Source: a virus
Strand: one strand, 5' to 3'
Length of the DNA: 26,131 nt
IMG/VR virus record: IMGVR_UViG_3300048625_000010
Location: 1-26,131 of that record
Part shown: positions 1 to 9,732 of the stretch, one piece after another
Numbering within the stretch: the stretch's first letter is position 1
Layout of the letters: each line of letters begins with the position of its first letter
Translations under genes and position numbers: made by a program
Notes under the pieces: generated by a model
The model's input: only the letters and a program-made list of their open reading frames with translations
Database searches by the model: none
What the model was told of the DNA's origin: nothing

Positions 1-2010
1 GTTATGACAGACGAGTACAACGTGTACAAATGTCTAGACAATAACAACAACGCTATTTCTACATACAAACCAATCGGCACTGTTGTAGATCCAGTTATTA
101 TGCCAGACGGTTACATGTGGAAATACTTGTATAGTATTCCAATCGCTTTGCGCAACAAATTCTTGACTGACGTTTATATGCCAGTCGTAAACTCTATCCG
201 TTCACAGTTCTACTCTAATGGAGAGATTCTAAACGTTGTTCTAGAAAACAACGGACAAAACTATACATTCGCATCAATCTCTGTGGCTGGTGACGGGTAT
301 CGTGAATCAGATCCATTACTGTTGCAGAACGTTCAAATCTCTGCGCCTGGAACTGGTTACACTTCTGGTGCGACTATCACTATCGATCCACCATTTGCTG
401 GCGCAAACTCTTGGACCAATGCTGTTGGTATTCTGTTGGGTCAGAAGGTAGAATACAATAATAACTTATATGAAGCAACTGTATCTGGTACACTGGCTTC
501 TCCTGCTCCAACACATAAGTCTGGTGTGGTTACAAACGGCACCGCATCATTAAAGTATATCGGTACACGTGCCACAGGTACAGTTACTGTATCAGCTGGC
601 GCTGTGACAGGCATTGTACTAAAAGGTTCTGTGTTAGAAGTTAACATGACTAGTCCAGGTTCTGGATACACTTCTGCTCCTGCTATTACATTGTCTGGTG
701 GCGGTGGATCTGGTTTTGTCGGCGCAGCTGTGATGAATGCTACTGGTGTTCAGAAAGTTTATGTTTCTAACTCTGGTGACAACTATACTTCAATCCCAAC
801 TGCTAAATTTGGTAATCTGTGGACAGCTTCTACTGCTTACACAGTTGGAACTCAGGTTTTTTATTCTAACCGTTTATACACTGTAACTACTGCAGGTACT
901 ACAAACACAGCAGCACCGACTCATACTTCTGGCGCTGTTGTTAACGGTACTGCAACTCTAACATATGTTGGTTCTCCAGCTACTGGTACTGTTGTATTGA
1001 AATATGGTTCTGGATATTCTTCATTACCAAACATCCAAATTCAACCAGTTTCTGGCGGTGCTGGCGCAACTGGGTATTTTGTTGGTCTTAAGTCTGAAGC
1101 TAAACTGATTCCATTAGTATCTGATGGACAGATTATTGGCGTACAGATTGATAATGGTGGTGTTGGTTACACATACGCTAACTTGACAATTCAAGGTGAT
1201 GGTACAAATGCTGTTATCTCTGCTGACTTATCTCCAGGTGATATTAACACAATGCAGGCGAACACAGAGTTGTTGACTCCAGATGGTCGTATCATGGCAT
1301 ATCCAGTTATCTCTGGTGGTTTCGGCTACGGAGAAAACCCAACTGTCACTATTGATGGAGATGGCACAGGAGCTACTGCTCATGCTATCATTGAAGGTGG
1401 TGCTGTTAAGAAACTAATTGTTGATGGATATGGCACTGGTTATCGCTGGGCTACTATTACAATTTCTGGTAGCGGCTTCGGGGCAAAAGCTCGTGCTGTT
1501 ATGGCACCATATGGTGGCCATGGTAAAGACCCAATCACTGGTATGTTTGCTAGAACTCTTATGTTCTATACTAACATCTCTAAAGATACCAACCAAGGAT
1601 TTAACGTTAATAACGATTTCCGTCAGTTAGGTATTATCAAAAACCCACGTCAGTTCGGCGCATACGGTAACTTGAAGAGTGCGATTGCATCTGCATGTTA
1701 TGTAGTAACAGGGTTTGTTGATACATCAGCATTTAAGCAAGACATGCTTTTGACTGTTGGTGATTCTGCTCGTCGTTTCCGAATTGTTTCTTTGACTACT
1801 ACTGGTATGTTACTGCAATCACTGGATAACTATGTTCCAGTTGTTGGAACTGTATTCATTAACCCTACTGGGCAGACATTCGCTTCGTCTGGTGTTACTG
1901 CTCCAAGCGCAGATAAATACTCTGGTCACATCCTGTTTATTGATAACAAACAGGCGTTCACACCTACAGCTGACCAAACAGTTACGTTAAGAACTGTTAT
2001 CAAATTCTAA
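1..2010 (+). CDS. gp8: Baseplate wedge protein, gp8-like, 5'-truncated, enlarged by repeat insertions
   Basis: The frame is open from base 1. The first ATG (base 4) is probably internal, because gp8-like sequence (VYKCLDNNNN, then a DGYMWKYLYSIP segment) starts at once and T4-family gp8 has about 100 residues before it. gp8 is a dimeric wedge subunit of the contractile-tail baseplate. The C-terminal part (NDFRQLGIIKNPRQFG) is also gp8-like. Between these ends lies a long insertion of short beta-type repeats with a GxGY core (for example GTGYTSG, GSGYTSA, GVGYTYA, GFGYGEN, GTGYRWA). It also holds two modules that begin with Trp near bases 412 and 820 and contain an APTHxSG motif, resembling family 5/12 carbohydrate-binding domains. 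The visible 669 residues are twice the length of T4 gp8 (334). The next gene, for a DUF4815 protein, fits a baseplate cluster. The core identity comes from recalled family motifs; the function of the inserts is unknown. Confidence 0.75.
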   Translation, partial: VMTDEYNVYKCLDNNNNAISTYKPIGTVVDPVIMPDGYMWKYLYSIPIALRNKFLTDVYMPVVNSIRSQFYSNGEILNVVLENNGQNYTFASISVAGDGYRESDPLLLQNVQISAPGTGYTSGATITIDPPFAGANSWTNAVGILLGQKVEYNNNLYEATVSGTLASPAPTHKSGVVTNGTASLKYIGTRATGTVTVSAGAVTGIVLKGSVLEVNMTSPGSGYTSAPAITLSGGGGSGFVGAAVMNATGVQKVYVSNSGDNYTSIPTAKFGNLWTASTAYTVGTQVFYSNRLYTVTTAGTTNTAAPTHTSGAVVNGTATLTYVGSPATGTVVLKYGSGYSSLPNIQIQPVSGGAGATGYFVGLKSEAKLIPLVSDGQIIGVQIDNGGVGYTYANLTIQGDGTNAVISADLSPGDINTMQANTELLTPDGRIMAYPVISGGFGYGENPTVTIDGDGTGATAHAIIEGGAVKKLIVDGYGTGYRWATITISGSGFGAKARAVMAPYGGHGKDPITGMFARTLMFYTNISKDTNQGFNVNNDFRQLGIIKNPRQFGAYGNLKSAIASACYVVTGFVDTSAFKQDMLLTVGDSARRFRIVSLTTTGMLLQSLDNYVPVVGTVFINPTGQTFASSGVTAPSADKYSGHILFIDNKQAFTPTADQTVTLRTVIKF

Positions 2011-2016
2011 TAAATA
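2009..2016 (+). promoter_or_regulatory. T4-type late promoter -10 element (AATAAATA)
   Basis: AATAAATA matches the T4 late consensus TATAAATA in seven of eight positions and overlaps the gp8 stop codon. Transcription would start near base 2022, about 20 bases before the ATG of the giant DUF4815 gene. A purine-rich ribosome binding site (AAGAAGAG) lies at 2030-2037. Confidence 0.55.
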
Positions 2017-2042
2017 AAGAATAACATTTAAGAAGAGTAAAA

Positions 2043-5000
2043 ATGATCGATTTCAATACCGAACCGTATAATGATGATTACGACGAGAACAAGAAGTTCT
2101 ACCGTATTCTGTATCGTCCATCGTTTGCTGTTCAGGCTCGTGAACTGACTCAGATGCAGACAATTCTGCAGAATCAGATTTCTCGTCATGGTGATGCTAT
2201 TTTCAAACAAGGTGCGATGGTAATCCCAGGTCAGTCATCTGTTGAAACTATCACACAACCAAACAAGGGCGCTGATTACGTTACGCTACAATCCGTTTAT
2301 AACGGTGTAGCAGTTCAAACGTTCGTGGCTTCTCTTAAGGGTAAGACGATCATCGGTTCTTCTGGTGTAACTGCTGAAGTTATCGTAGCTCAAGATTCTG
2401 AAAACACAGACCCAACTACACTGTATATTCGCTACACAACAACTGGTAGCAACAATACAACTCAAACTTTCTCCAACGCTGAAGTTATCACTACTGAAGA
2501 CGGAATTTACTCTTTCCAGACCTCTACTTCTAATGCAGTTGGTAAAGGTTCTCTGGCTACTGTTCAACGTGGTGTTTACTACATCAACAAACACTTTTGT
2601 TTAGTTGAAGAACAGACTATTGTTCTAGACAAATACAGCAATACACCTTCTTACCGTATCGGTTTGAATGTTGCTGAATCTATCGTAACACCAGAAGAAG
2701 ACGAAACATTACTTGACAATGCACAGAACAGCTATAACTTTGCTGCTCCAGGTGCTCATCGTTACTACATCGATCTAACTTTAACTAAGTTACCAGTTGA
2801 TAGCACAAGCGATCAAGACTTTATTGAGCTTATCCGTGTTGTAGATGGTAAGATTAAAACTATCGTTGACACTACTGCATACTCTATGATTGGCGATGAA
2901 CTCGCTCGTCGTACATATGATGAATCTGGCGATTACACTGTACGTGAATTCTCTATTGATGTTCGTGAACACCGCAATAACGATCGTGGTGCATGGACAC
3001 AAAACACTGCATATTTAACTGGTGACATTGTTACCAGTGGTGGGCAAACATATGTTGCTAAATTAAGTGGTACATCTGTTACTACTGCTCCTGTTCATAC
3101 TACTGGCACTGCATATGACGGTCCAGGTTCTACTGGTATCAAATGGGAATTCAATACAACACCAGCATACAACCGTGGTATCTATAAAGATGGTTCTGAG
3201 TCTAAACTCGCCATTGGTCTAGAACCAGGAAAAGCCTACGTTCGTGGTTATGAAATCCAAAAAGATTCTACAACTTATGTTGCGGTTGATAAAGCACGTG
3301 CATATGATCAAGCACTAAACAGCATCATCCAACCTACTGCTGGTAACTACGTTTTGGTGACAAACGCCAATAACCTACCTCCACTAGACACTTGCGATAT
3401 TATCTCTTTACGTGATCAAACAACTGGATCATCTGTTGGTACCGCTGCTGGTAACCAAATCGGTACTGCTCGTGTTCGTTTCATGGAATGGCACTCAGGT
3501 GCTTTGTATGGCGCTACTGCTGTATACAAACTAGGTTTGTTTGATATCCAAATGAACTCTGGTAAAGATTTTAACCGCAATGTTAAATCTTTCTTCTACA
3601 GTGTAGCCAGCGCTGACGCTAACCTCAGCTTTAGTTCTGATATTAGCCCAATTTCTACTCCATTGGTTGGTTCTGTCACTGCTTCTGCTACATCATTGAC
3701 TGGTACTGGAACATCATTCCAGACTGATCTAGTCTCTGGCGATTATATCGTTGTTGATGGTGCATTGATTCGTGTTACAGGTACGCCTTCTTCTCAGAAC
3801 GCTGTTACAATCACTACTAGCTCTTTCACAGGCAAGGCTTACTCTCTAGCAACTACTCAGTTGTTAGAAGCTAATAATTCTAGCTTGGTGTTCTCTCTAC
3901 CTGATTACGCCATCCGTTCTGTACGTGGCGCTGGAACTTCTGGTGTTAACAACACAACATACGTTTGCTACCAAAAATTCACACAGACTGCTTCTGGCGT
4001 TACTGTGAACTTATCTACATCTGGTACATTCTCTTCTGCTTCTGGAGCAACAAACTACATCGTAGTTGACAATGATGCTGCAGCTGGTGGTGCAATTATC
4101 AATCCAGTTTCTATCGTAGTTTCTGGTTCTACTGCAACTATTACGGTTCCTTCTGCTCAGTCTGGTCGCTCAATCTCTGTTATCGCTGCGGTTATCCGTA
4201 ACGGTTCTGGTTACGAAAAGACTAAAACACTTACATCTGCTACTGAGACATTTACTACTGCTGCCGCTGCACAAGCTGCTATTGTCTACCTAGACAAAGC
4301 TGACGTGTTCCGTATCGTAAGCATCAAGATGGCTCCATCTGCTGCTTTTGGTACAACTCCAGCTTCTAGCGCATATACTCAAGACATCTCAGATCGTTAT
4401 GAGTTTGATAATGGCCAACGCCAAAGCCACTATGATTGGGGTCGTCTAAACCTAATCCCGTCTTTCACTGCTCCATCTAATCCTGTACAAGTCGTGTACG
4501 AATATTTTGAACACGGTGTTGGTGATTACTTCGACATTAACTCTTATAGCAACGTTGACTACAATCAAGTCCCAGCAGTATTGCGTGACTCTCTAGATTT
4601 CCGTCCACGTGTTGCTAACAAGTCTGCAGGTACTGTTAAGAACTTTGTCTCTACTGGTGGTTCTATCACTGGCATTCCAAAGCGTGGTGAAAGCGTAACA
4701 TCTGATTACAGCTACTACCTAGCACGTAAGGATAAGATCGCATTGGACTTCAACGGTAAGTTCTTTGATATCACTGGTGTGCCATCTACAAATCCAGGCG
4801 ATCCACAAGACCCAGCATTAGGTATGGTTCTATACAACCTAACCCTTGAGCCATACACATTCTCTACTTCTTCTGATAGCATTGCTGTTCAAAAGATGGA
4901 GAACAAGCGTTACACAATGCGTGACATTGGTAAGCTAGAGTCTCGTATCAATAACCTTGAATACTACACTTCTCTTTCTCTTCTAGAGCAAGAAACACAG

Positions 5001-8000
5001 TCTATGAAAATCACCACAACTGGTGGTCTAGATCGTATGAAGAATGGTTTCGTTGTTGATAACTTCAGTGGTAACAACATCGGTAACAGCAAGTCTAAAG
5101 ACTACTTCTGCTCTATCGATATGGAGAAGAATCAACTTCGCCCATTCTACACTTCTTACAACGTTAACCTTCTAGAGAAAAACTCTAACTCTGGCCAACG
5201 TGCTGCTTCTAACTATCAATTGAACGGTGATATTATCACTCTTCCAATTATAGATACTCCAGTATTGATCAAGCAAGACTACGCTTCTCGTTTGGAAAAC
5301 ATTAACCCATTCGCTATCTACACCTTCTTGGGTAACGTAGACATCAACCCACCATCTGATGATTGGTTTGAAACTACACGTATGCCTGATATCGTACAGC
5401 AAGTTGAAGGTAACTACAACACAATTAAAGACCTAGCAACTCGTGCTGGTATTATTGGCGATGCTGGTTTTGGTACTGTATGGGGTGCATGGCAGACTGA
5501 ATGGTTGGGAACACCGTTCTCTACTGGCACACAAACTCTAGAAGCTGATCGTCGTTACGGTGATGGTGGTTCTGCTCTTGACGCCCAGTTCGGTCTTGGA
5601 CCAGCTGCTTCTGGTTGGGCACATCGTGTTGTTAAAGTTGAAAACTTTGCACAAGCTGTTGGTCAATCACGTACTGGTGTTAAGACTTCTCTAGCAGTTA
5701 AGACTGACTATGAGACTGTTGCAGACCGTACTGTTTCTACTGCAGTTATTCCTTACATCCGTTCTAGAAACCTATTGGTGCAGACTAAGGGTCTAAAGCC
5801 AGCTACTCGTTTCTATGCATACTTTGATGACATCGATGTTAGCGCATTCGTTACACCTTCTGTTAAGTTGGTATACACAGCTGGGTCTGGCGCATTCGAC
5901 TTGTCTACAAACGTTGGTGGTTCTGCTTCTGAAACTAAACGCCGTATTGCTGGTGATTCTCAAGTATGTTTGAATCGTGGTGACGTTATTTCTAACTCTC
6001 TAAACACTGCTTCTGGCGTTGTTATTGGTAAGTATACTGATCCAGATACTGGTACAACGGTTCTTGAATTAGCCAACGTTATCGGCACATTCTCCAATGG
6101 TCAAACATTCACAGGTTCTGTGTCTGGTGCTTCTGGTACTGTTATTTCAGTTACTACACCTACAACTTTAATCACTAATAAGAACGGTGAATTGAACTTC
6201 TTGTTTGATATTCCAAACACAGACTCTGTACGTTTCCGTACTGGCTCACGTGAATTAAAACTTATCGATGCTTCTACTTCTACTGGTCAATGGACATCAC
6301 GTGGTCGTGGACTCTATCGTGCAGAGGGTGTTCTTGAAACTAAACAAGCATCTGTTAATGCTGTTCGTAATGCTGAATTGGTTAAAGAAATCATCGGTCC
6401 AAACGACGATCCAGCTGCTCGCCAGACAATCTATCAAGGTGCTGGTAGCCGTGTAGTTTCTGATACTGGTTGGTACGATCCACTTGCTCAATCATTCTTG
6501 GTTCAGCAAAAGGGTGGTGCATTCTTGACTGGCGTTGATATCTTCTTCGCTACAAAAGATGATCGTATCCCTGTTACGCTAGAAATCCGTGAGATGGTCA
6601 ACGGAACACCTGGAAAGAACGTTCTGGCATTTAGCCGTACTACTCTAAACCCAGCTCAAGTTAACATATCTTCTAATGTTGTGACTCTAGATGGTGCGTC
6701 TTACCCATCTTATGACACACCTACCCAATTCAAGTTTAACACACCTGTATACGTACAAGACAATACTGAATACGCCTTTGTTCTTCAGTCTGACTCTAAC
6801 AACTATAAGGTTTGGATCTCTAACATGGGCGATACAATTCCAGGGACTTCTGGAAGAACTATCTCTGAGCAACCATATGCTGGTGTTCTGTTCAAATCAC
6901 AGAACGCATCTACATGGACTCCAGATCAAAACCAAGATATCAAGTTCACTATCTACCGTGCTCAGTTCGATACTAGCGTTGTTGGTAACATTAGCTTCGT
7001 TAACGATGTGGTGCAATACGATACAATCGAAGTTGATCCGTTCCAGATCGTAAGCGGTTCTACTACAGTTCGTGTATGGCACTATGACCATGGTATGTAT
7101 ACTGGTTCACGTGTAACTATCAAAGGTGTTGCATCTGATATCAACGGTATTCCTGCTGCTGAGTTGAATGGTGACCACGTTATCTCTAACGTAGATGCTA
7201 ACAGCTATACTATCACAACTACTACTGCTGGCACATCTAGCGGTTACGGTGGTGGTTCTGCTGTTAAGGCAACTCGTAACGTAACTTACGATATCATCAA
7301 CCCATCTATCCAGATGCAGACTTTCTCTGATACTAAGTCTAGCTTCTCTATCTTGACCTCTTCTGGTAAGGCTATTGATGGTTCTCAAACACCATATGTT
7401 GCTGATACTACATATACTCCATGCTTGGTTAAAGAGAATAACTTCTTCTCTTCCCCACGTGTGATTGCTTCTGAAATCAACGAAAATACCTTGATGGGTG
7501 GTAATAAGTCTGTAACATTCTCTGCTCAGATTTCTACTACTAATGACGCTGTTTCTCCAGTTATTGATACTGCACGTACTAGCTTGGTTGCTATCTCTAA
7601 CAAGATTAACCAACCTACAGAAGCAAACACAAACGTGGCTGCTCTAGATTCTAAGTCTATTATCACTGGTTCTACTAACTGGGCATTCACTACAACTGGG
7701 TTTAGCTCTACAAACGCTACAATCCGTGGTTCTATGGCTGCTATTGGTATTGGTCGTTACGTGACTATTTCTGGCTCTGCAACTACAGCAGGTAACTTGG
7801 GTACATTCTTGGTGACTGGTTTCACAGATGATGGTACCACAGCTACTATCACTCTAAGCGGATTCTCTGGAACTGCTGAGACTGCTCTTTCTGGTTCTGT
7901 AGTTTCTGTCCGTGAATTGTTCTTTGATGAAATCACTCCAGAAGGTTCTTCTACTCTTGGTAAGTATGTAACTACACCTATCAAGTTTGCAAACTCTTCT

Positions 8001-8294
8001 ACATACCTACGTGTTCGTTTTGCGGCTAACATCCCTTCTGAAGCTACGGTTAAAGTGTTCTACAAGACTAGCGTTGGCGATACTAAGCAATTAGCAGCGA
8101 CTAAATATACACAGATGACTCCAGATTCTACCATCGTTAAAGTGGAAAATGGTAACCCTGCTTTCTCAGATATCGACTTTACGCTAACTGGTTTAACACC
8201 GTTTGACGGCTTGGTAGTTAAGATTGTTCTGCAGTCTACAAATAGCTGTGCTGTTCCAATTATTAAAGACTTACGAGTTATTGCCTGCCCATAA
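2043..8294 (+). CDS. Giant DUF4815-family baseplate/tail fibre structural protein
   Basis: A 2083-residue protein. Its N-terminus (FNTEPYNDDYDENKKF, then SFAVQARELTQMQTILQNQI) is the hallmark of DUF4815 proteins found beside gp8 in marine T4-like phages. They are thought to be baseplate or fibre components; the exact role is not settled. Visible parts: a beta-module around residues 98-156 containing SSGVTAEV; a Trp-led carbohydrate-binding-like module at about 317-374; a module of the type GTGTSFQTDLVSGDYI near 560; a predicted coiled coil at about 951-985 (KLESRINNLEYYTSLSLLEQ); a second beta-module with IGTFSNGQTFTG at about 1321-1374; and an HGM-type module at about 1677-1735. There is no signal peptide or membrane segment. 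It is preceded by a late promoter, and its stop overlaps the next start (TAATG). It fills the place of T4 genes 9 to 12, so it may replace several of them. Family call confident, role inferred. Confidence 0.8.
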   Translation: MIDFNTEPYNDDYDENKKFYRILYRPSFAVQARELTQMQTILQNQISRHGDAIFKQGAMVIPGQSSVETITQPNKGADYVTLQSVYNGVAVQTFVASLKGKTIIGSSGVTAEVIVAQDSENTDPTTLYIRYTTTGSNNTTQTFSNAEVITTEDGIYSFQTSTSNAVGKGSLATVQRGVYYINKHFCLVEEQTIVLDKYSNTPSYRIGLNVAESIVTPEEDETLLDNAQNSYNFAAPGAHRYYIDLTLTKLPVDSTSDQDFIELIRVVDGKIKTIVDTTAYSMIGDELARRTYDESGDYTVREFSIDVREHRNNDRGAWTQNTAYLTGDIVTSGGQTYVAKLSGTSVTTAPVHTTGTAYDGPGSTGIKWEFNTTPAYNRGIYKDGSESKLAIGLEPGKAYVRGYEIQKDSTTYVAVDKARAYDQALNSIIQPTAGNYVLVTNANNLPPLDTCDIISLRDQTTGSSVGTAAGNQIGTARVRFMEWHSGALYGATAVYKLGLFDIQMNSGKDFNRNVKSFFYSVASADANLSFSSDISPISTPLVGSVTASATSLTGTGTSFQTDLVSGDYIVVDGALIRVTGTPSSQNAVTITTSSFTGKAYSLATTQLLEANNSSLVFSLPDYAIRSVRGAGTSGVNNTTYVCYQKFTQTASGVTVNLSTSGTFSSASGATNYIVVDNDAAAGGAIINPVSIVVSGSTATITVPSAQSGRSISVIAAVIRNGSGYEKTKTLTSATETFTTAAAAQAAIVYLDKADVFRIVSIKMAPSAAFGTTPASSAYTQDISDRYEFDNGQRQSHYDWGRLNLIPSFTAPSNPVQVVYEYFEHGVGDYFDINSYSNVDYNQVPAVLRDSLDFRPRVANKSAGTVKNFVSTGGSITGIPKRGESVTSDYSYYLARKDKIALDFNGKFFDITGVPSTNPGDPQDPALGMVLYNLTLEPYTFSTSSDSIAVQKMENKRYTMRDIGKLESRINNLEYYTSLSLLEQETQSMKITTTGGLDRMKNGFVVDNFSGNNIGNSKSKDYFCSIDMEKNQLRPFYTSYNVNLLEKNSNSGQRAASNYQLNGDIITLPIIDTPVLIKQDYASRLENINPFAIYTFLGNVDINPPSDDWFETTRMPDIVQQVEGNYNTIKDLATRAGIIGDAGFGTVWGAWQTEWLGTPFSTGTQTLEADRRYGDGGSALDAQFGLGPAASGWAHRVVKVENFAQAVGQSRTGVKTSLAVKTDYETVADRTVSTAVIPYIRSRNLLVQTKGLKPATRFYAYFDDIDVSAFVTPSVKLVYTAGSGAFDLSTNVGGSASETKRRIAGDSQVCLNRGDVISNSLNTASGVVIGKYTDPDTGTTVLELANVIGTFSNGQTFTGSVSGASGTVISVTTPTTLITNKNGELNFLFDIPNTDSVRFRTGSRELKLIDASTSTGQWTSRGRGLYRAEGVLETKQASVNAVRNAELVKEIIGPNDDPAARQTIYQGAGSRVVSDTGWYDPLAQSFLVQQKGGAFLTGVDIFFATKDDRIPVTLEIREMVNGTPGKNVLAFSRTTLNPAQVNISSNVVTLDGASYPSYDTPTQFKFNTPVYVQDNTEYAFVLQSDSNNYKVWISNMGDTIPGTSGRTISEQPYAGVLFKSQNASTWTPDQNQDIKFTIYRAQFDTSVVGNISFVNDVVQYDTIEVDPFQIVSGSTTVRVWHYDHGMYTGSRVTIKGVASDINGIPAAELNGDHVISNVDANSYTITTTTAGTSSGYGGGSAVKATRNVTYDIINPSIQMQTFSDTKSSFSILTSSGKAIDGSQTPYVADTTYTPCLVKENNFFSSPRVIASEINENTLMGGNKSVTFSAQISTTNDAVSPVIDTARTSLVAISNKINQPTEANTNVAALDSKSIITGSTNWAFTTTGFSSTNATIRGSMAAIGIGRYVTISGSATTAGNLGTFLVTGFTDDGTTATITLSGFSGTAETALSGSVVSVRELFFDEITPEGSSTLGKYVTTPIKFANSSTYLRVRFAANIPSEATVKVFYKTSVGDTKQLAATKYTQMTPDSTIVKVENGNPAFSDIDFTLTGLTPFDGLVVKIVLQSTNSCAVPIIKDLRVIACP

Positions 8295-8521
8295 TGACAG
8301 AATTTTTGAAGGTAATAGGACATGATGGCTTGGTTAGAGACCCCTCTAGCGGAGCTATCATAAATACAAACAGAACTGAATACGAAGAATATATTGTTCG
8401 TATGAGAGAAGCTGAACAGCGTGAAAACGCAATTTCTCAACATACGGTTGAGATAAATAATATAAAGAACGAATTGCAAGACATAAAATCGTTAATTCTT
8501 CAACTCTTGAACAAAGATTGA
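8294..8521 (+). CDS. Small coiled-coil protein of unknown function
   Basis: A 75-residue protein whose ATG shares one base with the stop of the giant gene, so it is probably translationally coupled to it. The first 25 residues contain VIGHDGLVRDPSSGAI. The remainder is charged and heptad-like (EYIVRMREAEQRENAIS, then EINNIKNELQDIKSLILQLL), which predicts a helical coiled coil. Small proteins of this kind are seen after DUF4815 genes in marine T4-like phages. An assembly or chaperone-like role for the preceding structural protein is possible but not shown. Arg is split between AGA and CGT. Confidence 0.7.
   Translation: MTEFLKVIGHDGLVRDPSSGAIINTNRTEYEEYIVRMREAEQRENAISQHTVEINNIKNELQDIKSLILQLLNKD
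8452..8459 (+). promoter_or_regulatory. Possible internal late promoter (GATAAATA)
   Basis: GATAAATA differs from the T4 late consensus at the first base only. It lies inside the small coiled-coil gene, 80 bases before the next ATG at 8539, whose own gap of 17 bases is too short for a promoter. Matches like this occur by chance in AT-rich coding DNA, so the call is weak. Confidence 0.25.
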
Positions 8522-8538
8522 ACTAAAGGAAATCTACA

Positions 8539-9720
8539 ATGGCATCAGTTAGCGCTGCAACAATCACGACTCGTGCTGGTAAGGGTAGTCCTCTTACCAA
8601 CTCTGAAGTCGATGCAAACTTTAACAACTTAAATACACAACTCCAGTTAGCCCAAACTGCTGCTAGCTATACTGCTGCAGACGTACTGGCTAAACTGGTT
8701 ACTGTCGACGGTTCTGGCTCTGGTCTAGATGCCGACTTACTGGACGGCATGAATTCTGCCACAGCAAATACGGTTAGCACTATTGTTGCCCGTGACGCTT
8801 CTGGTAACTTCTCTGCTGGTACAATTACCGCTACGAACTTCTCTGGTACATTTAGCGGCGTTGCTGCTATCACTAGCGGTTCTATCACTCTTAGCACTCA
8901 GTTAGCTATTGGTTCTGGTGGTACTGGTGCTACTACTGCTGCTGGTGCTCGTACCTCTCTTGGTCTAGCTATCGGTACAGACGTTCAAGCCTATGATCCA
9001 GAATTAGCGGCTTTAGCTTCCGTGACCTCTGCTGCTGACACTGCTCCATACTTTACTGGTTCTGGGACTGCTTCAACTTATACTGCGACATCTTATATGC
9101 GTGGTCTAATGGGTTCTGCAGCAGCAGCAAACGCTCGTACTACTCTAGGTTTAGCAATCGGCACAGATGTTCAAGCATATTCTGCTGAGCTCGTTGCTGA
9201 ATCTGGTCTTGCTGCAACTGGTATGATCGCTCGTACTGGTTCTGGTGCCCGTGCAGCACGTACTATTACTCAAGGCGCTGGTATTACTATCACTAACGGT
9301 GATGGTGTTGCTGGTAACCCAACCATCGCTGCAAACGTTACATCTGTTCAAGGTAACACTGGTGCTGTCGTTGTTTCTGTTCCAGTTACATCTGTTCAAG
9401 GTAACACTGGTGCTATTACTGTTACAAACATTTCTGGTGGTGCAGGTACAGTTCCATGGACTGGTGTTCAAGGTCCACCGACTGCTCTAAGCCAGTTCTC
9501 GAACAACTTAGGTAACTATGGCGGTTGGGTTCCATCTAATACTAAAACAATGGGTGGTCGTTTCCCTTGGGGCTTCTCTAACGGAACACAAGGTAACTGC
9601 GGTAACATTATTGCAGGTTATCAATCATACTTGTATGAAGATACAGGTTCTGGCGCACAGGCTTACTACTATACACAAAACTGCTCAAACTGTAATTGCA
9701 ACTGCAACTGCAACTGCTAA
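8539..9720 (+). CDS. Tail-fibre-like protein with C-terminal Asn-Cys repeat tail
   Basis: A 393-residue protein. The N-terminus ([19 protein letters not shown]) is a segment common at the start of fibre-type proteins in marine T4-like phages, probably an attachment part. The middle has typical fibre repeats: [13 protein letters not shown] at 86-98, two copies of [12 protein letters not shown] near 140 and 203, and two copies of TSVQGNTGA near 268 and 284. The C-terminal domain (about 310-380) is rich in Gly, Asn, Tyr and Trp. The last 13 residues alternate Asn and Cys, with six Cys (C382, C385, C387, C389, C391, C393). Only one other Cys is visible (GNCGN). Such a tail could bind metal in a trimeric fibre tip, form disulphides or thioethers, or be the substrate of the radical SAM enzyme encoded two genes downstream. 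A ribosome binding site (AAAGGA) precedes the ATG. Fibre type is well supported; the receptor and the tail chemistry are not known. Confidence 0.75.
   Translation: MASVSAATITTRAGKGSPLTNSEVDANFNNLNTQLQLAQTAASYTAADVLAKLVTVDGSGSGLDADLLDGMNSATANTVSTIVARDASGNFSAGTITATNFSGTFSGVAAITSGSITLSTQLAIGSGGTGATTAAGARTSLGLAIGTDVQAYDPELAALASVTSAADTAPYFTGSGTASTYTATSYMRGLMGSAAAANARTTLGLAIGTDVQAYSAELVAESGLAATGMIARTGSGARAARTITQGAGITITNGDGVAGNPTIAANVTSVQGNTGAVVVSVPVTSVQGNTGAITVTNISGGAGTVPWTGVQGPPTALSQFSNNLGNYGGWVPSNTKTMGGRFPWGFSNGTQGNCGNIIAGYQSYLYEDTGSGAQAYYYTQNCSNCNCNCNCNC
8797..8831 (+). repeat. 35-bp exact repeat shared with a second fibre gene (copy 1)
   Basis: These 35 bases, encoding [12 protein letters not shown] in frame, recur without a mismatch at 15817-15851 in the 750-residue fibre gene. 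Flanking similarity (CGTGA plus one variable base) extends the match to 40 of 41. Exact identity at silent positions suggests recent copying or recombination between the two genes. Confidence 0.85.
9337..9414 (+). repeat. Two direct 30-bp repeats inside the fibre gene
   Basis: The 30 bases at 9337-9366 are repeated exactly at 9385-9414, 48 bases apart. They encode [10 protein letters not shown] twice. The unit length is a multiple of three, so loss or gain of a copy keeps the frame. Confidence 0.85.
9691..9717 (+). repeat. Hexanucleotide tandem repeat encoding Asn-Cys
   Basis: Three exact copies of AACTGC (9700-9717) follow one near copy (AATTGC) and a TGT codon. They encode the (Asn-Cys)n end of the fibre-like protein and run up to the TAA stop. 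Slippage would change tail length by two residues without a frameshift. Confidence 0.85.
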
Positions 9721-9732
9721 TAAGAGATTACT

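Noticed and set aside
7107-7613. 168-codon open frame on the minus strand within the giant gene
   Set aside because: It is antisense to a clearly coding gene, has a composition typical of a shadow frame, and shows no recognisable domain or ribosome binding site.
8359-8366. CATAAATA as a late promoter inside the 75-residue gene
   Set aside because: It is 180 bases from the next start, and similar octamers occur by chance in AT-rich coding DNA (for example ACTAAATA at 8100-8107).
8060-8479. 139-codon minus-strand frame across the giant and small coiled-coil genes
   Set aside because: Both + strand genes here are well supported by coupling and domain content; the antisense frame has no family signal.
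8539-9720. Tandem fibre repeats as a CRISPR array
   Set aside because: Repeats are coding, degenerate and in frame, with no spacers of regular unique sequence and no cas genes.
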